Shown in pieces: positions 1-10,175 of a stretch of 64,000 bases of DNA. The DNA is taken from positions 2,146,654 through 2,210,653 of the forward strand of contig NC_020449.1 in the NCBI RefSeq assembly GCF_000146065.2, given 5' to 3'. The notes below the pieces were generated by a model that saw nothing but the letters and a program-made list of their open reading frames with translations, was not told the DNA's origin and ran no database searches. The translations under genes and the position numbers were made by a program. This stretch comes from Candidatus Cloacimonas acidaminovorans str. Evry. GTDB taxonomy: Bacteria; Cloacimonadota; Cloacimonadia; Cloacimonadales; Cloacimonadaceae. Every line of letters starts with the position of its first letter. Within the stretch, counting starts at the first letter, position 1.

Positions 1-180
1 GGTAAAAAGTGAAAAGTGAAAGGTGAAAAAGTGAAACAAAGTGATAATTTTCGGTGCAAAATTAAGTCAGGAGTCGTGGCTGCCAAAATAACTTTTACCC
101 ATTCCCCAAATTCCTCTCACTGTTTTAACTCTCATTGGACAAAGTCCTCTCACTTCTCCATCTCGCTATCTATCTAATTT
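1..180. repeat. Intergenic repeat upstream of mutS2
   Basis: The first 60 bases are a purine-rich run of GTGAAAA-like units followed by GTGATAATTT and GTGCAAAA. Positions 64-88 (AAGTCAGGAGTCGTGGCTGC core) match one arm of the hairpin element at 6177-6247. The GTGAAAA/ATAATTT block also recurs just upstream of that element (6105-6150), so a longer dispersed repeat is present. No convincing promoter for mutS2 was recognised here, and the transcription start may lie outside the window. Confidence 0.6.
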
Positions 181-2523
181 ATGACTTATCATAATCCCGA
201 CCTGGAATTTGAAACTCTCGTTGCTCAAATCGGCAAACGCTGTCATAGTGATTTAGGTAAAGAACAGGCATCTTTATTACAGCCCCTCTCCGATTTGGGG
301 GAAATAATCAAATCCCAGAAATTGGTAGCCGAAATCCAGGAACAACTTTTGCGGGGTAGAGATTATGATTTTAGTGGTTTAACTAATCTGCAACCTCTTT
401 TTGAAGACAGCCGAAACACTCTTTTTGCGTTTGAGGAATTTTCTGCTGTTTATGCCAATAACCTCATTGCCGAAGAAATTTTGGCTCAGCTAAAGCTTTG
501 GGAGGAATTTCCGGAAATTACTCTTTACCTAAAGAAATTAACCTCCTTTTCCTTTCTCAATTCCAGGTTTTTGGAGATTTTTGATAAAGACGGTGAAATT
601 TTGGATACCGCTTCCAAAGAACTGGCAACTATCCGCAAAAGAGCTAATTCCTTAAGAATGCAGATTCAGAAAACAATGCAAGCATTACTTTCCGACAGTA
701 GTTTAGAACACTACTTGCAAGATAAATATGTAACTCAAAGGGAAGACCGTTATGTTCTGCCCGTTAAAGAAAGTGCGGTTCCTTTCGTAAATGGCATCGT
801 TCAAAGCCATTCCGGCAGTAAATCCACTGTTTTTATAGAACCAATGTCTGTTGTGCCTCTCAATAATGAACTCCAGCTTATTTTTCAGCAGGAAAAGCAG
901 GAAATTTATCGTATTTTCAGTGCCTATACTTCAGCTATCAAAGCAGAAAAGAAAGGACTTTTACGCAATCAGAAAATTCTGGCTTGGCTGGATTTTCGTT
1001 TTGCTTGTGGACGGCTTTGTAATACAATAAAGGCAAAAACCCCGATAATGCTATCCCGTCCTTGTTTGAATCTAAAATCGGCAAGGCATCCTCTGCTGAT
1101 TTTACGCCTGGGAAATTGCCGCAAAGTTATTCCCTTTGATTTGGAACTGGGCGAAGAGAAAAAAATTATTATTTTAAGCGGACCCAATACCGGGGGAAAA
1201 ACAGTTCTGCTAAAGGCAGTCGGTTTGATTACTCTGATGGCTCTTTCAGGACTTCCCGTTCCTGCTGATGCTGATAGTGAAATTGGCTTTTTTAGCAATG
1301 TTTTTGCCGATATTGGAGATGACCAGTCCATAGAAAATGCTCTTTCCACTTTTTCCGCTCACCTGGAAAAAATAGGTAAAATGCTCAATAAGGCAAAACC
1401 GGATACCCTGGTTTTAGTAGATGAAATAGGTGCTGCAACTGATCCTCAACAGGGTTCCGCTTTGGCACAGGCAATTCTGGAAAAGTTTTTGGCTTTAGGT
1501 TGCCCGGCAATTGTTACAACTCATTACACAGCCCTGAAAATCTTTGCTGAACAGCATCCCAGGTGTCTGAATGCCTCAATGCAATTTGATACCAAAAACC
1601 TCCAGCCAACCTATAAATTTATTGCTGGTTTCCCAGGTGACAGCTTTGCTATTGAAGTTGCTGCCTCTCTGGGGATTGACCCTGCCCTAATTGAAAGAGC
1701 TAAAGAACTTGCCGGCAACCAAAATGTCCAATTTACCGAACTGCTGAAAAAAATGCAGGACGAAAAAAAGAAATACAGCGTTTCCTGCTATCAAAATGAA
1801 CTGAAAACACACCTGCTGGAAACCAAACTGCAAGAACTGGCAAAAAAAGAAGAGGAATGGGAAAAAGAAGTGAAAATACGCCGCCAAAATCACTTAAAGG
1901 AATTGCAACAAGAACTGATCGCCCAACAAAAAATATATCAGAATGACCTCGCAGAATTGAAAACCCTTTCCAAACAGGAACGTAAAACATTTTTAGAATA
2001 CAAATTACATAATATAGCAGTTAAAAATGCCGAGATTCAAAAAGAACTTGACAAAGACCTTTCCGCTAATAACTTGCCCGTCAGCAATCCTCAACCCGGA
2101 ATGAAGGTTTGGCTTTCCAATTTTGAAACGGAAGCAGTTATTTTGTCTATTGAAGGTGAACAGGCAAAAGTAGATATGAACGGAATTACCTTCAAAACAC
2201 CTGTGAGCACACTTTTTGAGCCCAAAACGAAAACTGAAACAACAAAAATAGAACCTAAAGTGAAAGCTAATGTTGCTCCCGTAGCAAAATTTGAACTGAA
2301 AATTATAGGACTAACCTTTGAAGAGGCAAAACCCTTGATAGATGAATTTTTGGATAATGCTGCCCTGGCCGGCTTGCATTCCTTAAGAATTGTTCACGGA
2401 AAAGGAACCGGCGCTTTAAGAACTAAGGTTCGGGACTATCTGAAAAAAAGAAAAGAGGTAAAAGGTATCGGAACTCCAGGTCCTAATGAAGGTGGAACCG
2501 GAGTAACCATTGTTACTATCTAA
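181..2523 (+). CDS. mutS2: Endonuclease MutS2 family ATPase
   Basis: A 780-aa MutS2, the MutS paralogue that acts on recombination intermediates or stalled ribosomes rather than in mismatch repair. The N-terminal core/lever region lacks the MutS mismatch-reading domain. Walker A GPNTGGKT lies near residue 334, followed by the Walker B and signature helices (LVLVDEIGAATDP, STFSAHLEKI). A long charged coiled coil spans about 520-640 and a C-terminal Smr domain ends the protein (IVHGKGTGALR). The length is normal for the family. Oddity: the usual L-D-x-(R/H)-G nuclease motif at the start of the Smr domain reads ELKIIG. It is first in a same-strand run with dnaG and rpoD (63 bp to the preferred dnaG start). 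Confidence 0.95.
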   Translation: MTYHNPDLEFETLVAQIGKRCHSDLGKEQASLLQPLSDLGEIIKSQKLVAEIQEQLLRGRDYDFSGLTNLQPLFEDSRNTLFAFEEFSAVYANNLIAEEILAQLKLWEEFPEITLYLKKLTSFSFLNSRFLEIFDKDGEILDTASKELATIRKRANSLRMQIQKTMQALLSDSSLEHYLQDKYVTQREDRYVLPVKESAVPFVNGIVQSHSGSKSTVFIEPMSVVPLNNELQLIFQQEKQEIYRIFSAYTSAIKAEKKGLLRNQKILAWLDFRFACGRLCNTIKAKTPIMLSRPCLNLKSARHPLLILRLGNCRKVIPFDLELGEEKKIIILSGPNTGGKTVLLKAVGLITLMALSGLPVPADADSEIGFFSNVFADIGDDQSIENALSTFSAHLEKIGKMLNKAKPDTLVLVDEIGAATDPQQGSALAQAILEKFLALGCPAIVTTHYTALKIFAEQHPRCLNASMQFDTKNLQPTYKFIAGFPGDSFAIEVAASLGIDPALIERAKELAGNQNVQFTELLKKMQDEKKKYSVSCYQNELKTHLLETKLQELAKKEEEWEKEVKIRRQNHLKELQQELIAQQKIYQNDLAELKTLSKQERKTFLEYKLHNIAVKNAEIQKELDKDLSANNLPVSNPQPGMKVWLSNFETEAVILSIEGEQAKVDMNGITFKTPVSTLFEPKTKTETTKIEPKVKANVAPVAKFELKIIGLTFEEAKPLIDEFLDNAALAGLHSLRIVHGKGTGALRTKVRDYLKKRKEVKGIGTPGPNEGGTGVTIVTI

Positions 2524-2586
2524 ACGGAAGGTTGACCTCCTGGCCAACGCTAATGAACAACAGGGATGTTGTTCTTCCGAGAAAAA

Positions 2587-4308
2587 ATGGATCAAAACTT
2601 AATAGATCAAATTCGTCGTGCTAACGACATCGTAGATGTTATTCAAGGTTATCTTCCCTTGAAAAGGGTGGGAAGTAACTTTCGTGGTTTATGTCCTTTT
2701 CATAATGATTCTCGCCCTTCGCTTTATGTAAGCCAATCCAAACAGATTTTTAAATGTTTCGCTTGTGGCAAAGCCGGTAATGTAATCGGTTTTGTAGCGG
2801 ACTTTGAAAAGCTGACCTTTATTGAAGCGGTAAAAAAATTGGCTCAGCGTGCCGGTATACAAGTTCCTGAATATGAAAAAACCAAAGTTGTAAATACTAA
2901 AAGGGAACAGCTGTTAAGCGTGTATAAAAGTGCCGCAGAGTTCTTCACTTCCTCGCTTTTTGCGTTTGGGCAGAATGTTTTGGATTATTTGAAAAAGCGT
3001 TCTTTTTCTCCCGAAACGGCTAAAGAACTGCAGTTGGGCTATGCATTAAACAGTGAAAAAGCGCTTTTAAATCATCTCCTGAAAGAAGGTTATAGTGTTT
3101 CTCTGCTAAAGGACTCCGGACTTTTTGGCAATTATGGCGGGGGTTTAACAGACCTCTTTAAAGACCGTTTGATGTTCCCTATTCATAATAGTTTAGGGGA
3201 AGTTATCGCTTTCGGCGGACGCATTCTGGAACCCAAAGAAGGTGTGGGAAAATACATAAATTCACCCGGAACGGAACTATATACCAAAGGCAAAGAACTC
3301 TACGGTTTATACAAAACCAAATACAATATCAGCAAAGCCGGCACAGCTATTATCTGTGAGGGCTATTTTGATTTCCTGCGTCTATACGAAAACGGCTTTA
3401 CCAATTCCGTTGCCAGCTTGGGAACAGCTCTAACGGAAGATCAAATAAATTTACTGGCACGTTTCTGTAATCGGATTATAATATTATATGATGGCGATAG
3501 TGCAGGAATTAAAGCTGCAGTAAGAGCCGGACTTTTATGTTTAAGTAGAGGTATGGAAGTTTTAATAGCTAATCTGCCTGCAGAAGAAGACCCCGATTCC
3601 CTGATCTTAAAACAGGGTAAGATAGCAATGCAAGAAGTTGTAGATAAATCAATTCCCTTAATCAATTTCCTGGCAACCGATCCGCGTCCGGAACAGCCAA
3701 CCGCGGAAAGAATTGAACTGATTTTAGATGCTTTAAGGATATTAAAGGACAGAATTAAACAGGAGCTATTACTGCAAGAGGTCTCCGATGCCTTTGGAGT
3801 TACTGTAGGTGCTTTAAACAGTAAATTACGCCGTAGCAGTGCTTCCGTTTCCGCTGAATCAAGTGAACAAATTGTGCCTCAATACGAAAGCTTTGAAGAG
3901 CGAAATGTTCTTGCTTTGGCACTAAAGGACTATGAATCTTATAAATTACTTGCCAATGACTTGGATTCCAGTTATTTTAATAATAAGCGCTACCGTCAGG
4001 TATATAATTTCCTGATAACTCAAAATCTAAAATCAGAGCCCTGGGAACCGGCAGCCCTGCTTGATAATATTGAAAATAATGAAATAAAGGAAAGCTTAGC
4101 TGAACTTCTTTTTGAGGATTTACAGCAAATGTGTTTTGAAGATTGCCTCTCCGGCTTACGCATCCGTAAAGTCCAAAGGGACTTGGAAGAAATGGATCGC
4201 GCAATTAGCAAAGACCCTAAAAATATGGAACTCCTCAAAGAGAAAGAAAAGCTGGCTCTAAAGTATAGGCAAATGACCAGGAAGGTCGTAAACAAAGTCC
4301 TCTATTAG
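2587..4308 (+). CDS. dnaG: DNA primase DnaG
   Basis: Primase that makes RNA primers at the replication fork, 573 aa from the chosen start. The CHC2 zinc finger is visible (C36, H39, C57, C60: CPFH and CFAC), followed by the RNA-polymerase basic domain and a TOPRIM domain with CEGYFDFL near residue 255 and YDGDSAG near 301. A C-terminal helicase-interacting helical region completes the protein. An upstream in-frame ATG at 2566 would add seven residues; 2587 is preferred because primases start at the conserved MDQ..I-D-I-V segment. Neither start has a strong Shine-Dalgarno. The gene sits between mutS2 and rpoD, a variant of the macromolecular-synthesis operon lacking rpsU. Confidence 0.96.
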   Translation: MDQNLIDQIRRANDIVDVIQGYLPLKRVGSNFRGLCPFHNDSRPSLYVSQSKQIFKCFACGKAGNVIGFVADFEKLTFIEAVKKLAQRAGIQVPEYEKTKVVNTKREQLLSVYKSAAEFFTSSLFAFGQNVLDYLKKRSFSPETAKELQLGYALNSEKALLNHLLKEGYSVSLLKDSGLFGNYGGGLTDLFKDRLMFPIHNSLGEVIAFGGRILEPKEGVGKYINSPGTELYTKGKELYGLYKTKYNISKAGTAIICEGYFDFLRLYENGFTNSVASLGTALTEDQINLLARFCNRIIILYDGDSAGIKAAVRAGLLCLSRGMEVLIANLPAEEDPDSLILKQGKIAMQEVVDKSIPLINFLATDPRPEQPTAERIELILDALRILKDRIKQELLLQEVSDAFGVTVGALNSKLRRSSASVSAESSEQIVPQYESFEERNVLALALKDYESYKLLANDLDSSYFNNKRYRQVYNFLITQNLKSEPWEPAALLDNIENNEIKESLAELLFEDLQQMCFEDCLSGLRIRKVQRDLEEMDRAISKDPKNMELLKEKEKLALKYRQMTRKVVNKVLY

Positions 4309-4329
4309 AAGGTTTTCCAAGGAGCATTA

Positions 4330-6069
4330 ATGATTACTTACAATGAATGTTTGAAAAAACTGGTGGAATTGGGGAAAGAATCCGGTTACATAACCTTTAA
4401 GCAGATAAATGAAATTCTGCCCCCCAGTCCCTTCTTTCTGGATAAGGTGGATGATATTATCTTTGACCTTTCCCAGGATGGAATTGAAATCATAGACGAA
4501 ACCGAAAAACGCATCACTAAAAGCGGAGCCGCTATTCGGAAACCATCCACCGCTAAAAAATTCAAGTCCAAACGCTATTACGATGACCCCGTTAGAATGT
4601 ATTTACGAGAAATGGGTCGTGTTCCCCTTCTGGATAGAGAAGGAGAAGTGCGTGTTGCCAAAAAGATTGAGACCTATCAGAAAATGATCAACCAAAATGT
4701 GTTCAAATGCGGAAGCACTTTAAGGGAAATGTATAACTTCTTGCATCGCTATCGTGAACGCAGAGTCCGTTTAGACCAAATTTTCAAAGTAGATATCAGC
4801 ACTTGGATAGATAAAAATCAGGATGCCAAAATCATAGAGAAATTCAAAGAAATCCTCAAAGAAAACGAAGAGAAATTTGAAAAAGTAGGAAATATCCTGG
4901 ATAACTGTGAATTTGACGATACCGGAACTTCCAGCAGACAGGAAGAAATTGATGAACTCCGCTCTCAAATTGTGAATACCTTTATGCAACTGTCCTATAA
5001 CGATAAACTCATTAAACGAATGGTTTACCGTATTCGCTCCCTCGTTGAACGCATTGAAGAAAGCTATGAAAGCATCAATAATTTAACCCGCATTAAACGC
5101 TATACCATTGATGAAATTTGTATGTATGGACGCCGTGCCAAAAAAAGCGATGAGGACTTTCAGGAAGTTTTGGAAGAAACAGGAATTGACCCCAATGTTT
5201 TTGTAGAGACCTTGCGCAAAATTAAAAATGCCCGCAGGAAAATCCGTCGTGTAGAACTGGAAACCAAAATGACCGGTAACAAATTAATCTTCCTGCTAAG
5301 GGAAATTGACCGTGCCGAACGCAATAAAGAAAGAGCGCAAAATGAAATGATTGAGGCAAATGTCCGCCTCGTTATCAGTATCGCTAAACACTATAACAAT
5401 CGTGGACTGGAATTTTTAGACCTCATTCAGGAAGGAAATACCGGACTGATGAGAGCCGTAGAAAAATATGATTACCGTAAGGGCTATAAATTCAGCACTT
5501 ATGCCACCTGGTGGATTCGTCAGGCAATTACCAGAGCTATTGCAGACCAGGCAAGAACTATCCGTATTCCTGTACATATGATTGAATCCATCAATAAAAT
5601 TAATAGAACCAGCCGTCGCCTGATGCAAAAATTGGGGCGTGAACCCTATCCTGAAGAAATTTCCGAGGTCTTGGATATCCCTGTGGAAAAAATCAAAAAC
5701 ATTATGTCCATCAGCAAAGAACCCGTTTCTCTGGATAAGCCCATTGGACACGATAGCGAAGATAGTATCTTAGGGGATTTTATTGAGGATAGAACAATTA
5801 TTTCTCCAGAACGCCTGGCAGAACGTTCCCTCCTGAAAAAACAGGTGGATGAAGTTCTGAAAACATTAACTCCGCGCGAGGAACGAGTTATTCGTCTGCG
5901 TTTTGGCATTGATGATGGCTATCATAGAACCCTGGAAGAAGTTGGCAATATTTTTCAGGTTACCCGTGAACGCATTCGCCAAATTGAAGATAAGGCACTG
6001 AAAAAACTTCGCCATCCTTCCCGAGCTGCAATTTTACAACAGTTCCTGGATAACTTCCATGTGAAATAA
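4330..6069 (+). CDS. rpoD: Primary sigma-70 factor RpoD
   Basis: Housekeeping sigma factor, 579 aa. An N-terminal region 1.1-like domain is followed by [14 protein letters not shown] (region 1.2) and a charged non-conserved insert. Region 2 (about 341-404) has the -10-binding [13 protein letters not shown] segment, then region 3. Region 4 (about 514-570) has a helix-turn-helix [20 protein letters not shown] that reads -35 elements. AAGGAG at 4319-4324 precedes the ATG by five bases. It starts 21 bp after the dnaG stop, so the two are probably co-transcribed. The TTGACA/TATAAT-like promoters seen elsewhere in the window fit this factor. Confidence 0.97.
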   Translation: MITYNECLKKLVELGKESGYITFKQINEILPPSPFFLDKVDDIIFDLSQDGIEIIDETEKRITKSGAAIRKPSTAKKFKSKRYYDDPVRMYLREMGRVPLLDREGEVRVAKKIETYQKMINQNVFKCGSTLREMYNFLHRYRERRVRLDQIFKVDISTWIDKNQDAKIIEKFKEILKENEEKFEKVGNILDNCEFDDTGTSSRQEEIDELRSQIVNTFMQLSYNDKLIKRMVYRIRSLVERIEESYESINNLTRIKRYTIDEICMYGRRAKKSDEDFQEVLEETGIDPNVFVETLRKIKNARRKIRRVELETKMTGNKLIFLLREIDRAERNKERAQNEMIEANVRLVISIAKHYNNRGLEFLDLIQEGNTGLMRAVEKYDYRKGYKFSTYATWWIRQAITRAIADQARTIRIPVHMIESINKINRTSRRLMQKLGREPYPEEISEVLDIPVEKIKNIMSISKEPVSLDKPIGHDSEDSILGDFIEDRTIISPERLAERSLLKKQVDEVLKTLTPREERVIRLRFGIDDGYHRTLEEVGNIFQVTRERIRQIEDKALKKLRHPSRAAILQQFLDNFHVK

Positions 6070-6104
6070 TGTAGTTAGGGGATGCCATTCCTCCGCATTT
6101 TTGT

Positions 6105-6250
6105 AGTGAAAAAGGGAAAAGGTGAAACAAGGCAATAATTTGAGTTGCAATCTTGTTTCAGGTAACTGTGTCGTCACGAGTCCTCACTGCCAAATTTGAT
6201 AGAGGAAAATGTAAAAAAATATTAAAGGCAGTGACGACTCCTGACTTACC
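6105..6250. repeat. Dispersed hairpin element (GTCCTCACTGCC family)
   Basis: A purine-rich GTGAAAA block (6105-6140) is followed by an inverted repeat. The left arm at about 6177-6197 contains GAGTCCTCACTGCC and the right arm at about 6224-6247 contains GGCAGTGACGACTCCTGAC. One mismatch interrupts the 14-bp core of the stem. A second full copy is at 60072-60143 and a single arm at 64-88. It lies between the convergent rpoD and M14 peptidase genes, so it may also act as a bidirectional terminator, although no U-tract is obvious. Confidence 0.7.
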
Positions 6251-6251
6251 T

Positions 6252-7283
6252 CTATTTTTCCTTCTTCCTTTTTTCCAGTTCTTCAAACACTTTCAGCATT
6301 GCCTGCACATTTTTCTCCACAATCTTTTCCAGCATAGCATTGGCAGGATGAATAATGCTTTGTCCGCGTTTATTTTGGCCTCCGATTTCCACTAAAAAAG
6401 CCGGAGTTCCCATCCGATAAAAGAAAAAATTACGTGCATTTCCCACTTCGGAAGTATTTCCTGCATAGACCTCGTAAGTTCCTTTCAGATAGTCCTTTTT
6501 CACTTCTTTAGCGTAAATAGTGGCTAAGGTCTGTGTCTTTTGAAAAAGTTCTGAATCATTACTCCGGGCAGGAAGATATATTTTTTCGCTGTAAGCACCG
6601 GAAATGGAGCTATGCAGAAAAATTGCCAAAGCAAAGTTTTCCTGTTGAGCCAAAGCGATAATTGCTTGTATTTCACTTTCGGAAGCCGGTTCTGAGCCCT
6701 TATAATAGGGACTGTTGATTTCTGTTTCCGAGTCCATATCCCAAAAAATAGGATAATTACGATTTAAGTCCACACCATCTGTGCGCAGATCAAGTTTATG
6801 ATTATTATTAGTATCCCGGTTATTCTTACGTTTAGTTCTAAAAATTCCGGAACTTACAATCCGAAACCCTTCCGGATTCAAAGTGGGAATAATCCAAACC
6901 TGATAATTCTCTAAAAGATGGGATTGCTTATCCTCTTGGGAATAATTGTTTAACAACTTTTCCGCTAAGGCGAGGGAAACATTAACGCCAATAACTTCTT
7001 CTCCATGATGTTGACCTATTACCAAAATTGCTTTTTCGGCATTTTTATTCCCTAATTGCAAGGCATAAACAGGTAAATTTTCGGCACTGCTGAAACCAAT
7101 AATCCTTTTTTCAGCAAGTTCTGGTTTAATTTGCACGATTTTATCCAATTTAGCATTCAGTTCTTCTGCCTTAACATATTTGGAATCAAGAGGATATACA
7201 TTTCCTTTTGCCTGCATACAAGATATCAGGCAAGGTAACATCATCACCAGAAACATTATTTGTAAAGCATCTATTGTTTGCAT
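6252..7283 (-). CDS. M14-family zinc carboxypeptidase, exported
   Basis: Predicted zinc metallopeptidase of the M14 (carboxypeptidase A/T) family, 343 aa from the chosen start. Motifs: zinc ligands in GQHHGEE (H-x-x-E) with a later His in FLHSS, the substrate-carboxylate motif DLNRNYP, and the catalytic Glu in FLVEIGG. The start at 7283 is preferred over the in-frame ATG at 7421 because AAAAAGG precedes it and it then begins with a hydrophobic signal segment ending LISCMQA, a possible lipoprotein signal. Likely role: trimming peptides or peptidoglycan in the periplasm. The 3-prime end abuts the hairpin repeat. Confidence 0.88.
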   Translation of the reverse strand: MQTIDALQIMFLVMMLPCLISCMQAKGNVYPLDSKYVKAEELNAKLDKIVQIKPELAEKRIIGFSSAENLPVYALQLGNKNAEKAILVIGQHHGEEVIGVNVSLALAEKLLNNYSQEDKQSHLLENYQVWIIPTLNPEGFRIVSSGIFRTKRKNNRDTNNNHKLDLRTDGVDLNRNYPIFWDMDSETEINSPYYKGSEPASESEIQAIIALAQQENFALAIFLHSSISGAYSEKIYLPARSNDSELFQKTQTLATIYAKEVKKDYLKGTYEVYAGNTSEVGNARNFFFYRMGTPAFLVEIGGQNKRGQSIIHPANAMLEKIVEKNVQAMLKVFEELEKRKKEK

Positions 7284-7710
7284 AAATACCTTTTTATCGG
7301 AAATGAACTTATCGTCAAGGAGAAATACAGAAACCGAGAGTTGCAAAGTGAGAGCTAAAGCAGTGAGGGTTTTACAATAAGAGCCAAAGAAATGAAGAAT
7401 GAATTTCAGTGGAAGGCACATACTTATATATTTTAGCTTTCTTTTATTCTCTTGCTTTCTATTATATTATAACGAGCTACCAGTAAACTTATAAAATATT
7501 TTATCTGATTCTGTCAATCTTATATTTGGATTCATCTTCAATTTTTTTTCCTTATAATTTTGAACCACGGAATTCACTTATAGCTTAGTTAGATAGGATA
7601 AAGTTGGATAGATATAAAATTGAGGAGAATTGTTTTTGGGCTGAAAATTGCATAATTGTGAGTGAAAATAATTCCGTAACCCTTTTTCTCTTGGCTCTTT
7701 ACCTTTTGCA
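7284..7710. other. Gene-free interval
   Basis: About 430 bases between two same-strand genes. It holds A+T-rich sequence with no ORF, RNA or clear hairpin that I can support. The ATG-initiated extension of the peptidase ORF (7284-7421) lacks a ribosome-binding site and reads as ordinary leader sequence. Confidence 0.5.
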
Positions 7711-9318
7711 TTATTTCAGTTCAAACTTGCGGGTTGCCAAATTCTGAATAAAAGCCCTATCGTGCGAGACAAAAATAACTGCACCCTGATATTGATTTAA
7801 TGCTTGTTCCAGCATTTCCCGGGTTTTAATATCCAGATGGTTGGTTGGCTCATCCAAAAGGAGAAGATTATATTTTCCACAAAGCAAAGAAGTTAGTTGC
7901 ACTTTTGCTTTTTCACCCCAGGAAAGAACTTCAATTTTCTGATAGGCAATATCTCCGGTTAACCCTAAGCATCCCATAAAATTACGAATTTCCATTTCGC
8001 TATCGGAGAACTGTTTCAGAAACTCTAAAATAGTTAAATTCCCCGGAAGGGTGTTTAAGTTTTGATTATAGACACCAACTTTTAAGAAATTGGTATAGGA
8101 AACGGTTCCTTTTGTGGGTTTCAGTTCGCCGGTAATTATTTTCAGCAGAGTAGTTTTACCTATTCCGTTAGCTCCTGCAAGCCAGATTTTTTCGCCTCCC
8201 CAAAGATAAAAATAGAGGTTATGCAAGACCTGTTTTTCGCCATAAGAAAAGTCAATATCCTTCAAGGAAAGCAGTTCTTTGGGTTGCCCTTGGACAGGGG
8301 AAAACATTATTTTACGGGTTTTATCTCTTATCGGTTTTTCAATCGGAAAACGATTTTGCAGCATAATTATACGTTCTTCAATATGTTTTGCCTGTTGATT
8401 CATCGTTCTGGCAGCGTTAAAAATTGATTCATAAACAAATCCACCACCTTCGGGACGGGTTTCTTTTTGAAAGCTGTTTGCCCAATTATGTCTTTTTTGA
8501 GCGGCTTCCTGCAATTTTCCAATCAGTTTTGTGCGTTGCATATATTGTTTTAACTGGTGTTCCTGCAATTCCTGTTTGTCTTTGGTAAAGCTTTCATAAT
8601 TGCCTTTTCGGATAACAACTTTTCCTTTTTCCAGTTCAATAATTTTGGAGGCAGTATGATCAATAAACACTCTATCGTGGGAAACATAAAGGATAGCTTT
8701 GGGGTAATTATTCAGCCAATTTTCCAGCCACATAAGTTCTTGCAGGTCAAGATGATTTGTTGGTTCATCCAAAATTAAAATATCCGGATTTTGTAATAAA
8801 AGCAAGGCAAGCTGAACGCGAGTTGTTTCTCCCGCGGAAAGAGTGTTACAGCTTTGATTTGCCAGGGCATTCAAGTCCATTTTCCTAATTACTTCATCCA
8901 CATTTTGTTCCCAAAATAAAACATTGTCGTGATCATAATTTTGCCACAATTCAGCAAGATGCAAGCCATCTTCAACGCACAGGTTTTTTTCTGCGGAGAG
9001 GGTATTGATTTCTCTAATAATATTATAGCTATTAATATCTCCCTGCAATAAAAAATCACGCACAGTTAATTGGTTGCTAATCATCAGGTCTTGAGGCAGA
9101 TAACCGATTTTGGGAACGGCTATAGGATAGGAAATAGAACCCGAAGTGGGCTGCAGTTCACCCCTAATAATTTTTAGCAAAGTAGATTTTCCGCAACCGT
9201 TTTTCCCGATGAGAGCTATTTTTTGTCCGTCACAAATATCCAGAGTAATGCCGGAAAGAATTTCCTGATATTGATCGGGATAGGTGAAGTGTATATTTTT
9301 TAGCCGTATTGCCTGCAT
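7711..9318 (-). CDS. ABC-F family ATP-binding protein
   Basis: A 535-aa protein with two ABC cassettes and no membrane segments, i.e. the ABC-F class that acts on ribosomes (translation factors or antibiotic-resistance proteins). Cassette 1: Walker A GKNGCGKST (residues 38-46), signature LSAGETTRVQ, Walker B ILILDEPTNHLDL. An inter-domain charged linker follows, then cassette 2 with GANGIGKTT, signature LSWGEKAKVQ and LLLLDEPTNHLDI. The length fits the Uup/EttA/Msr-like group; the subtype cannot be assigned by eye. It is monocistronic as far as the sequence shows, with a repeat-rich 860-base gap upstream. Confidence 0.93.
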   Translation of the reverse strand: MQAIRLKNIHFTYPDQYQEILSGITLDICDGQKIALIGKNGCGKSTLLKIIRGELQPTSGSISYPIAVPKIGYLPQDLMISNQLTVRDFLLQGDINSYNIIREINTLSAEKNLCVEDGLHLAELWQNYDHDNVLFWEQNVDEVIRKMDLNALANQSCNTLSAGETTRVQLALLLLQNPDILILDEPTNHLDLQELMWLENWLNNYPKAILYVSHDRVFIDHTASKIIELEKGKVVIRKGNYESFTKDKQELQEHQLKQYMQRTKLIGKLQEAAQKRHNWANSFQKETRPEGGGFVYESIFNAARTMNQQAKHIEERIIMLQNRFPIEKPIRDKTRKIMFSPVQGQPKELLSLKDIDFSYGEKQVLHNLYFYLWGGEKIWLAGANGIGKTTLLKIITGELKPTKGTVSYTNFLKVGVYNQNLNTLPGNLTILEFLKQFSDSEMEIRNFMGCLGLTGDIAYQKIEVLSWGEKAKVQLTSLLCGKYNLLLLDEPTNHLDIKTREMLEQALNQYQGAVIFVSHDRAFIQNLATRKFELK

Positions 9319-10175
9319 TTTTTCTCCTTTAATTGTTTTTAGCAGTTTTCTTGGCGGGCAGGCATAACAGCTTTCTTTATGAGAGAAAGGGTGAGATAGT
9401 TCTTTAAAGTTAAATGCGGGAAGAAGTTACTCTTATCTGACTTCCGGCTTTTGCAGGAAGGACAAAGAAACTCAAGAATGGCAGTAAAAAGACCGCTTGT
9501 CATTCCGCATTTGTGGCGGAATCCATTTTAATTGTAGGGATTCCTGCTATCTCAAGAATGGCAAAATATGCAAATGCCACTTGAAAAATAAGAACAACTA
9601 TTGGGCTTCCCGATAGTGCAAAAAGGACATAGCAATTTTCTTTTTAACAATGTGATAAGAGCATTTTCCCGGACTGTTATGCCTTAAATTTTGCAGTTGA
9701 TCATTGGTTCAATCTCCTTTGTTTATTATATTGTTCCTTTTTTATATGCTTTGGAAAAAAGTCAAGGAATAATAACATTGCCTTGGTTGTCATTTCAGAA
9801 CCTTTCTGCACCCGGTAATATATTTGTAGCAAATCTATAACGATCAAGTAACGATACTACTGCAGTGTTACAGAAGTGTTACGGTAGTGTTACGGTAGTG
9901 TTACGGAATTGATTAAGAACCAACTAATAAATAAGGAGTTAAACGCCTAAATTGGAGGGTCTTTTTAAGGAGCAAAAAAGAACTATCGGATTTCGGTTTT
10001 TGTTTGCCGGATAAGGAATATATCTTATTTCTATTGACGAAATTAGGCACTTTTGTTAGCGGTTATATGCATTAGAATCTCGCTTCGGCAAAGTTTGAAG
10101 GTATAGCCATCAAGGACTATGTTCTTTGTGGCAAAACGGAATTTTACATCCCAATTGCAAAAAGGAGGTGAAAAA
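9319..10175. other. Gene-free, repeat-bearing interval
   Basis: About 860 bases without a supported gene between the divergently oriented ABC-F and macro-domain genes. It contains a copy of the GGATTCC/GGAATGA palindrome family (about 9498-9555) and the 11-bp tandem array at 9864-9907. I saw no RNA gene. TTGACG at 10034 could be a -35 element for the macro gene, but no good -10 lies at the right distance. Confidence 0.55.
9864..9907. repeat. Four tandem 11-bp units AGTGTTACGGT
   Basis: Units begin at 9864, 9875, 9886 and 9897: AGTGTTACAGA, AGTGTTACGGT, AGTGTTACGGT, AGTGTTACGGA. The 11-bp period is close to one helical turn. A related three-unit array with a similar AGTAACGA flank is at 59792-59824. 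Confidence 0.85.

Noticed and set aside
969-1349. 126-aa minus-strand ORF inside mutS2
   Set aside because: Antisense to the conserved ATPase domain, with no motif; a shadow of the real gene, like many other antisense ORFs in the window.
7284-7421. N-terminal extension of the M14 peptidase
   Set aside because: No ribosome site at 7421, and the export signal begins at 7283 preceded by AAAAAGG.
9864-9907. CRISPR array
   Set aside because: Units are 11 bp, directly abutting with no spacers, and no cas genes are present.
10119-10175. Upstream start of the macro-domain gene
   Set aside because: The strong AAAGGAGGTG ribosome site and family N-terminus place the start at 10176.
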